Below, one piece after another: positions 57,107 to 64,000 of a stretch of 64,000 bases of DNA. Each line of letters begins with the position of its first letter. The first letter of the stretch is position 1. Source of the DNA: Castanea sativa. Its lineage: Eukaryota; Streptophyta; Magnoliopsida; Fagales; Fagaceae. Position numbers and translations under genes: made by a program. A model generated the notes under the pieces. It saw only the letters and a list, made by a program, of their open reading frames with translations, did no database searches and was not told where the DNA came from. The stretch lies in NCBI RefSeq assembly GCF_040712315.1, contig NC_134022.1:7894673-7958672 (forward strand). Direction: 5' to 3'.

Positions 57107-60100
57107 ATGTTGGAGGATCAGGTGGCCGCTTTGTTGCAGAGGTACCTCGGGAACTACGTGAGGGGACTCAACAAAGAGGCTCTCAAGATCAGTGTTTGGC
57201 AAGGTTTGCTCATTTCTCATTCTTTTTTGTAAATTCTTAAACCTTGCTATGATGAAAAATGAAAAATGAAGTTTTGATTGTTTTAGAATTCGGAAAAATT
57301 GAATTGAATTGAATCGAATCGAACTAACATTCATTCGGTGTGTTTGAAATGTGAGTTGGTATGTATGATCAGAGTTTGTTAAGATTGGTAAATTGGATTG
57401 GTAAGGGCTTTCACTAACTTCCATTGTAACCACTGTTATGTTGTATAGTCTAGCAAAACTGAATAAATTAGGATATTTATCCCTCTAAGTTTCATTGCTA
57501 CTTCAATGATCGTTTCAAATATAAAAAGAAAGAAAAAGAAAAAGAAAGAGAAAAAAAAGTGCCATCAACAACTTCTATAGGGTAAAAGAAGCGAGTGCCA
57601 TATTCCTTTCTAGTTTCTACCACATAAGGCCACAACCATTTGTTAAGTAAAAATCACGAGTTTTTTTTAATGCCCAAACCCCTGTTTCGGATTGGAGTAG
57701 GCGCTGTTTGGGCCAGTTTACCAACTGGAATTTATGCTCTTCAACAATGGGCAATTCCTGTGTGTAGAGGTGTATGGTGGATGGACTAATCGAAGTGTGG
57801 AGTTCATCCCTGAAGGCCACAACAAGCATTGCTGGCTGGCCTTTTGGAGATGCCATTGGAAGCCTTGTGGGTGAGACCTAAACGCCCAATGACCTTCCGC
57901 AGCAGAATCATCCAAGGTCCGCCAGCCAAGTGCAAGGCGAACCACCTGCATCAAAGGAGGAAAGAACCCAACATCTGCCGTGATTTTGGAAAGGAAATCA
58001 ACGTAAATTTTGGGGTGAGATAGATTGACTCGATTAAAGGCAAAAGGATGTCATTATAAAATTGAAAGTCAAACTTTTGTATGGGTCTGATGGTAGATGG
58101 AGTGTTGCTGGGGCTAGATGAGCATGAAAATGAGGCAGGCCCATATGTGAATTGTAGGAGAGAAGCAAGAGGGGGAAAGTGAGATGGGAATTGGAGCGCC
58201 TCATTTCTATGGAAGAGATTTCTTGGAGACAAAAAGCTTAAGGAGGGTCACAACAATACCGGGTTCTTCCATGGGATGGAAAATTCTCATGGGAGGCATA
58301 ACAACTTGGGGCTTTTGGAGGTGGATGGTTCAGCATATGAGGAGGACTTGGAGGTGGATTAGGTGGTGCATTTTTATGGGACTTATATCAAGAAACTGAA
58401 GGGTGGAGTCCTACGGTTGATGGGTTGGAGTTTAATGCATTAGGGAAACAGAGAGTAGTTTGTGTGAGAGGAGGTTTGAGAGGGAGGAGATCTTCTTGGC
58501 AGTGGAAGTTAGGGATCTTCAGGGGGAGTAAAGCTTCAAAGCCTTTTAGCAAGAATAAAGCTTGGTGACCCTTGAATGCATTTGGAGAACTTCGTATATG
58601 ATAAATTTTTGATTCTCCTAGAATCTTAAGCTGTTAGGAAATGGTTAATTTAATCAATTAACCATAATTCTAATACTTTTCCTCACGTGTGGGCTTAATT
58701 TCCGCCTAAATAAGTAAGGCCGAACATGTGGTATTTTAACATTTTAAATAGGTGGTAGAGTGGTGATAGGGATCGAAGTTATGACCTCTTGCTCTGATAT
58801 TATGATAAATTATTGATTATTCCAAAAACTTGAGTTGTTAGAAAATTGTGAATTTAAATATTTAATTATATTTAAATATTCAACCATAATTCTAACAACA
58901 TCGATTGTGTCAATGACGAACCCAACCACTAGATGTGACTGTTCATTAGGTCAGCTACAATATATGCACCAACTGGGTTCGTTTATTGTGTCATCAGATC
59001 TTATTGAGACCATTGAGACCTTCGCCAACCAAGGGGGTATCAAGCTCCTCCTATGTGTCACCGATCTACTATTGGATATGGCACCTTTCTAGGGTATTAC
59101 TTGATTACTTGGAAAATTAAGAAACAAATTGTTGTTTCTTGATTAAGGCTACCACACATATGTCATGCGGACTTATATGAATTAAGCTTCTACTTTAGGA
59201 ATTAAAGTTTGATGTGAAGCTGCATATCTCTCTCTATGATGAGCCCAAGTTGCTGATATGTTTACCAAAGCCTTTTGTGCAAGACTTAGGTGGATTTTCT
59301 ATGTATACAAGTCGGGATTTTACACACACACACACACCAGCTTGAGGGGAAGTGTTACGAATTTGAATTTCTTTTAAATTAGGGGCAAAATAGTAATGCC
59401 ATTCTTGGGGCCGATTCAAGGAAGTCTAGGTGTTGATTCCTAGGTTTTTTTTATTTTGTTGTCATCAAATTATTTGAAAATTTTGGTGCTGCATCTGTTT
59501 TGGTTGTGTTCTGCGGCACAATGAAATGAAAATCTAGATAGATCTAATTTTGTTTAATCATTAAAATTAGTTTTGGAAAGAACATATATAGACATGCATA
59601 TACAGGACTTCATGAACATGATGTACTTTTTTCAATGAAAATATCTATTACCTATAAAAAAAAAAATGCATATACAGTACTTTGCATTGACATATACATG
59701 TGGTTTAATTTAAGAATTAAGAATCAGTATTAAAAAATATATATAAAAAATAAACCTGTGAGCATTACTTTGTTTCTTGATGTAGTTGCGATTCTTCTTC
59801 TTTTGACTAAAACATAAAACAGGTAATGTGGAGCTGACAAATATGCAGCTGAAGCCTGAGGCACTCAACGCCTTAAAGTTGCCTGTGAAGGTCAAGGCAG
59901 GATTTCTTGGATCCGTCAAACTCAAGGTTTGTGGGGTTTTGGTCTCGCAAGGTCAATCTACATTATGTGTTAAATATAGTTGAGTTCAGTTATGAATTTT
60001 TTACCACGCCATTTAATTTTGTCCTTCTCTTTATTGCAAACTGGCATTTCAAATTTACTTTCTAAAATCTATTATGGTGTTGGAGTTAATTTTTGAAGCT

Positions 60101-63100
60101 GTAACATGCATTTGGACATTTGTACACAGATGTAAGTAAATAGCTATTTTTTTGGTTTTTGTTTTGTTTTTTTTTGGGGTACTTTTTTTTTATGCAGGAA
60201 TTGTGAAGCTATATTTAGTGGATGGGGCTATTTAATTTTTCATTTTTGGGAGATGAATTATATAAAGCTATGTTCATTGTCATTTTTATCATAACAATTT
60301 ATTTTTCATAAAGCCAAAGAAATTCCACATCTCAACGTTACTTAGTAATGGTCACAACCTGGAAAACCTACCACCCCTTAAGTTGTATGTGGAAACTTGC
60401 TTCATGTGAGGCTAATGGTAAACCTATATTGGCTGTATGGCCATAATGCACCTTAGACAAGGGAGCCCCACTCCCTTTTCTCTTCTAAGTGGGTGCACTT
60501 CTTAGGCAATTAGTTAACTAGAACACTTTGCTAATTAAAGGACACATGGTGATAATTTTCTGCTGGTTCTTTCTTCATTTATTAAAGGTTCTTGGATGCT
60601 ATTTATTTGCTTGTGATGGTTGTTAGTTTCTCTTTCCCTTAGTAAGGTTATTTTCTACACCCTTGCGTCATCAGTTCAGTTGATGAATACACACACATAA
60701 AACAAGACAATTATGCTACGGTTGGCTTGATAGGATCTCCACCATCTCTCTTTCTGTCTCTCTCCCCCCCCCCCCCCATTTCCTTGTTGGGGGGGGGGGG
60801 GGGTGAGGAGGTTGGTGGAAGGGTATAAGGTTACAAATGAAGTAATGCTTTTACTACTGTCATGGGTTTGAAGCGAGCTGTTTATGTTAAAACACCAAAT
60901 TTCAATCTCTGTATGTTTTCTTAATCTCCAACCATTTCTGATTCTCATTTATGGGAAGGATTTTTCAGTTGAGTACATTGTTGCATTCTGCTTTTTTTAG
61001 CTAATATCAGTAAGTCTTTTATGTGTGGTTTTGGTGTTTTCAATATAAGGTTCCGTGGAGCAGGCTTGGCCAAGATCCAGTACTAGTGTATTTGGATCGC
61101 ATTTTTTTATTAGCTGAACCAGCAACTCAAGTCGAAGGACAGAGTGAGGATGCTGTTCAGGAGGCAAAAAGAAGCCGAGTACGGGTATGACATGGTGAAC
61201 TGTATATATATCTAGACCGTTTGCCCGACAGAAGATGTTTGAGACTAATTAATACTTTTCCCCTTTGGAAATAGGAAATGGAGATGAAGCTGTTGGAGAA
61301 AGCACAACAATTGAAGTTAGAAATGGTATGATTTAAAATTAAATTTCATTTATTGGAGAAGTGCTATTAAAACTTACTGCATTGAGTTTTTGCACTGTGT
61401 GCATCATGATCCTATTTCCATGTGCTACTCAAAATAACGCGACAGAACTTAAGAGGCGGGTCATCAACATTATAGTGGGTTTAAGCTTGCCAATTTTAGA
61501 TGTGACTAGGCACTATTTTAGTGTTGGTAAAAGATCGCTTGAGCTCAAAGTGCAAAGCCCCAAGGCTCCAACGCCTTTTGCCTCAAAAGCTAGGCTCATT
61601 CAAAGATGTGCGCGTTAGGTGCGCTTTTTCAAAAAAAAAAAAAAAACCCAAAACTGAATTAAAACTATAGGATCTTTACATTATTGATATAAACCATTGA
61701 TTCGACATATTTTTAGTGTAACTTACTTATATAAAAAAAAAAATTTACAATATAACTTGTCTTGAAACCCACAACCTCACACAGTTTTTCTCTATTTTTA
61801 TTTTTATTTTTTCTTGATTTTTTCTCCTTGAAACGGTAACCCTCCCAGCTTCTTCTTCTTATTCTATTTTTTCCCTTTTGGATATCTGCTTCGTACCAAT
61901 TACCATATTGCTCATATTCTTTAGATCATCCATGAAAAAAATAAGTATGATATATTATCTTTGTGGTAATTGTTTATTTACTTTAGTGGTTGATGTTGAA
62001 CATAGTGGATTAATTCTTATAGACTTATAGTCATTAAGTAATTAAATATTAACTAATATTACTAATAAGTCATAGGGCATTATGGATGTTGGAGATTTAA
62101 GAAATGATATTACATGGAAGTACTCATACCTAGTTGATCCAAAAAAATAAAATGACTTGACTTGCGATTTTTGTGTTAAACTTGCAAAAGTAGGGCCTAT
62201 CTAAATGTTATATGAGTTATATAATTTTTTATTTATTTCAATTTATATGATAATTTGATTATTGCATTTGTCATTAATAATTATTTTTAAATTATTTTTT
62301 AAAAATGTGCGCTTCACTTCAATTAAGTGTGTGCTTGCGCTTTGTGTCTAGGCTCTAGAGGCCTTTGTGCTTAAGTGTGCCCCTTGCTTTTGTAAAGACT
62401 GACTGTTTATGAACCTTCAATTTTATATTAATATCCATGTGACTAATAAGGACTCTTAATGGGATTAAAATCCTGATTTCTTCACTTCTTGCTCAAATAT
62501 TGCATTATCACGGCTCTTGGGTCAATTATCAAAGAACATATTTAAACTCACGAACATCAATCAAAGAAAAATTGTGGTGCCTTTTAACATCCATTTACTT
62601 CTTTTGAATTTTTTCAGATGTGTGCTTTGTAACATCAATCAAAAAGTAAAAATTGTGGTGCTTTAATTATGTGTGTGCCACAAGCACCAAACAGTTCTAT
62701 AGCCTAGTGTTTGGGGGGGGGGGGGTGGGGGATCTCGTCCATGTTATTTGAGTTCCTACTTCTGGTTTGATATCTTCTTTTAGTGTTGTACTACTATGTA
62801 AATGGCACAGTGCTCAGCTAACCTGGTGAGGTTTTTTATTTATTTATTTATATTTTAATTTTTAAAATTTTAATTTGGAATTTATTTATTTATTTGAACT
62901 ATTATTCTTGTTATCTACCTTGGTACTTGTGTTTTGTTTGCTTGTTCAGTCATGATCCAAACCTGCCTTAAGTGACAACAAAAATGTCATTACTGCTTGT
63001 TCATCTGGATCCTAATTTTAACTTGCCCTATACATGTGCACTTTTATCCTTGAAGAATAAATCATGGTTGGGATCTCTGATCAGCACGATAATTGGAAAT

Positions 63101-64000
63101 TTGAAGTTGTCCATTTCAAATATTCACATCAGATATGAGGATCTTGAGAGGTAAAAGGAAAAAAAAAAAAAAAGACGTTGAATATTGATATATCATGTTT
63201 TATTGACCTGTGTTGAATCCTTAACTCCCATGTTGTAGCAATCCTGGCCACCCATTTGCAGCTGGTGTAACCTTGGAGAAGCTCTCAGCAGTAACAATTG
63301 ATGATAATGGGAAGGAGACGTTTGTTACTGGTGGTGCACTAGACCGACTCCAGAAGGTTCCTATTTACTATGCAAAGTGGAATCATTTTTTTCTTTGTAT
63401 TATGTGCTTGTATGTGTGCGTGAACATGTGCATGTGTGTGCATATTTCAGATATGGGCTGTGGGATCCTTTTCCATTATTTTAAATGCCCTTTTGCCTTT
63501 TCTTAATGGCATAAGAAATATTCTTTTATCACCATACTTTTATATTCCGGAAAAGAATATTGTCATTGTCAGCTTGACTGCGATGCTTACATGTTTTTAA
63601 AATCTAAGGAGCTGGTTGCATGTATGCATGTATGCATGTGTTCATTTTTGTTGAACCACTCCCTAAAAATAGGGAAGAAAATTGACTAAATAAAGAAAGC
63701 ATTTTTTGCCAGTTAACAGTTGGCTATTTGACTACATACTTACGTTTGTCTATACTGTTGTCTTATTGTTTCATCCCTCTATCATTTTTACAGTCTGTTG
63801 AACTTGATCGGCTTGCACTTTATTGGGATTCTGATAGTATTCCATGGCATTTGGATAAACGGTGGGAGGATTTGCTTCCTTCAGAGTGGTTTCAAGTATG
63901 TCCTGTTTCTAGATAAAGTGTGTGCAGCATATGTTTTACTATTTTGGCAGTCTGGTCATATTTGTATGGTTTAATATGTGGTTCAGGTTTTTAGATTTGG
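57107..64000 (+). CDS. VPS13: VPS13 family bridge-like lipid transfer protein, 5' part (partial)
   Basis: Exons: 57107-57203, 59823-59926, 61050-61184, 61275-61325, 63056-63150, 63239-63356, 63794-63895 and 63987 to the window edge. All introns are GT-AG and the phases join without a break, giving 716 coding bases (238 complete codons). The start is the ATG opening MLEDQVAALLQRYLGNYVRG. The N-terminus is the chorein_N domain: amphipathic start, KISVWQGNVEL, VKAGFLGSVKLKVPW, then SNIHIRYEDLES (the IHIRYED signature of VPS13), TIDDNGKET and a tail reading PSEWFQVFRFG. It closely resembles the Arabidopsis At4g17140 type of plant VPS13 as I recall it. Known for the family: very long rod proteins that carry glycerophospholipids through a hydrophobic groove between organelles at contact sites; the N-terminus usually sits at the ER side. 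Most of the gene lies to the right. Introns 1 (2619 bp) and 4 (1730 bp) hold transposon remnants. Confidence 0.96.
57660..58580. mobile_element. Unidentified decayed repeat block in VPS13 intron 1
   Basis: About 920 bases are GC-richer than the surrounding intron and free of simple repeats. Broken open frames occur on both strands (+ 57829-58023 and 58184-58399; - 57617-57856 and 57951-58232). None continues for more than about 90 codons. A Gly/Trp-rich passage on the + strand near 58250-58400 and an FIPEGHNKHCW-like stretch near 57802-57834 vaguely recall the region of plant retroelement open frames with a DUF4283-type domain. I cannot confirm this, and stop codons interrupt it. Confidence 0.25.
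59092..59352 (+). pseudogene. Ty1/copia RNase H and 3' end remnant, broken
   Basis: Translated with frame changes, the segment gives YYLITWKIKKQIVVS at 59095-59139, which matches the copia RNase H motif (W-KKQ-VSRSS). Further on come an LLRELKF-like passage and ADMFTKAF at about 59252-59275, the copia signature usually written ADIFTKAL. It ends in LEGKCYEF, the usual copia C-terminal tail. Stop codons and frameshifts show it is dead. A purine-rich tract GAGGGGAAG at 59344-59352 sits just before an LTR-like TGTTACG. It lies in sense orientation inside VPS13 intron 1. Confidence 0.75.
59353..59593 (+). mobile_element. Copia 3' LTR remnant (start resolved, end uncertain)
   Basis: Begins TGTTACGAATTTG immediately after the polypurine tract of the copia remnant, as a 3' LTR should. 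The internal sequence has no coding potential. The 3' boundary is not clear; a small LINE tail is inserted at 59606. No matching 5' LTR is seen upstream in the intron, so the rest of the element has been lost. Confidence 0.5.
59594..59677 (+). mobile_element. Extremely 5'-truncated LINE insertion with 12-bp duplication
   Basis: The direct repeat ATGCATATACAG lies at 59594-59605 and again at 59666-59677. Between them are about 60 bases ending TTCAATGAAAATATC, TATTACCTAT and a run of A. That layout (AATGAAAATAT, TTACCTAT, poly-A) is the usual 3' tail of plant L1 LINEs. So this is a target-primed insertion that copied only the last about 50 nt of a LINE plus its tail, inside the remnant copia LTR in VPS13 intron 1. 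Confidence 0.7.
59927..61049 (+). other. VPS13 intron 2 with facing poly-C and poly-G runs
   Basis: GT at 59927 and AG at 61048-61049. Mostly ordinary T-rich intron. At about 60761-60805 a run of about 15-16 C is followed 12 bases later by a run of about 15 G, so the RNA or either DNA strand could fold into a C:G hairpin. A CTCTCT stretch precedes it. No gene or clear transposon is seen in the rest. Confidence 0.8.
60761..60805. repeat. Facing poly-C and poly-G runs in VPS13 intron 2
   Basis: A run of 15-16 C, the spacer ATTTCCTTGTT, and a run of 15 G. Perfectly self-complementary arms around an 11-base loop. Confidence 0.85.
61326..63055 (+). other. VPS13 intron 4, 1.7 kb, with inserted repeat
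   Basis: GT at 61326 and AG at 63054-63055. Holds a putative DNA-transposon-like insertion (61480-62400, listed separately), an A run at about 61631-61645, a G-run (12-13 G then T then 5 G) at about 62713-62731, and TTTA repeats near 62837-62900. The 85-codon frame at 61361-61618 lies inside this intron and shows no recognisable domain. Confidence 0.8.
61480..62400. mobile_element. Putative non-autonomous DNA transposon in VPS13 intron 4
   Basis: Two GC-richer ends of about 110 bases surround an AT-rich middle. The left end (about 61530-61630) reads GAGCTCAAAGTGCAAAGCC, CCAAGGCTCC and AGATGTGCGCG. The right end (about 62305-62400) reads AATGTGCGCTTCAC, CTTGCGCTTTGTG, AGGCTCTAGAGGCC and AAGTGTGCCCC. 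They are imperfect inverted counterparts built of GCGC/AGGC words, as in some plant hAT-like non-autonomous elements. No target duplication was found and the limits are approximate. Confidence 0.4.

Larger units (their letters stand above)
57204..59822 (+). other. VPS13 intron 1, 2.6 kb, filled with transposon remnants
   Basis: GT at 57204 and AG at 59821-59822. It contains an AAAGA-rich stretch at about 57520-57557 and a GC-richer block at 57660-58580 with several short open frames on both strands. The latter looks like a decayed retroelement coding segment, unresolved. It also contains a repeat-like AT-rich segment at 58610-58900 with two related passages (near 58630-58680 and 58820-58895), a Ty1/copia 3' end, an LTR start and a tiny LINE tail insertion, each listed separately. 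Confidence 0.85.

Noticed and set aside
56984..57433. 149-codon frame on the minus strand, the longest single frame in the window
   Set aside because: It runs antisense across VPS13 exon 1 and its leader and shows no domain. The opposite strand has clear, conserved VPS13 coding sequence with a proper splice site.
57617..58399. Several overlapping frames in VPS13 intron 1
   Set aside because: Lie wholly within a well-defined intron on both strands; probably decayed repeat, not alternative exons, since including them breaks the conserved VPS13 reading.
63273..63506. 77-codon frame that continues past VPS13 exon 6
   Set aside because: The frame after the GT at 63357 is intron read-through; the conserved protein resumes at 63794.
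1..64000. CRISPR arrays, bacterial operons, intact rRNA or functional tRNA genes
   Set aside because: None seen; the tandem arrays present lack spacers of uniform length, and the only tRNA-like sequences are SINE heads and the broken tRNA-Pro.

Overview
This window is nuclear DNA from a flowering plant. It is very AT-rich, genes are sparse and interrupted by GT-AG introns, and most of the sequence is a mosaic of small transposable elements. Repeat types (tRNA-derived SINEs, TTA-flanked Tourist-like MITEs, fold-back MULEs, oak-like LTR fragments) and the gene sequences point to a woody eudicot. Fagaceae (oak or chestnut type) is my best guess, but that is an inference.

Two protein-coding genes are well supported, both on the + strand. 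(1) A compact two-exon FCS-like zinc finger (FLZ/DUF581) gene at 35418-36289 encodes a complete 177-residue protein with an intact CX2C...CX3C zinc finger. (2) The 5' end of a plant VPS13 gene starts at 57107 and runs off the right edge. Eight exons can be placed to the base and give the first 238 residues (chorein-type N-terminus), very like Arabidopsis At4g17140. Its first intron (2.6 kb) and fourth intron (1.7 kb) are packed with transposon debris.

Layout: 1-34.7 kb holds no convincing gene. It contains SINEs, MITEs, two 5'-truncated LINE 3' ends with RNase H-like coding remnants, LTR-like remnants, tandem repeats and three GC-rich, promoter-like islands (about 20.56, 30.7 and 32.2 kb). 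34.7-36.7 kb is the FLZ gene with its promoter. 37.4-42.6 kb holds two long-TIR Mutator-like elements, one of them with a Tourist-like element nested inside. 43-49 kb is AT-rich, with SINEs and MITEs. 49-54 kb is a nested complex: a fold-back element interrupted by a 2.3-kb LTR-like unit containing a 20-bp minisatellite, then a broken mitochondrial-type tRNA-Pro joined to a Ty1/copia pol scrap, then an inverted relative of the same LTR abutting another fold-back element. 56.3-64 kb is the VPS13 promoter and 5' gene.

The two genes have no obvious functional link: FLZ proteins are SnRK1-kinase adaptors and VPS13 is a bridge-like lipid transfer protein. No previously undescribed protein system is visible. 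The interest lies in the resolvable insertion history, with target-site duplications readable by eye for many elements, and in the tRNA-Pro pseudogene that has lost its anticodon. All family assignments come from reading the sequence; no database search was run.
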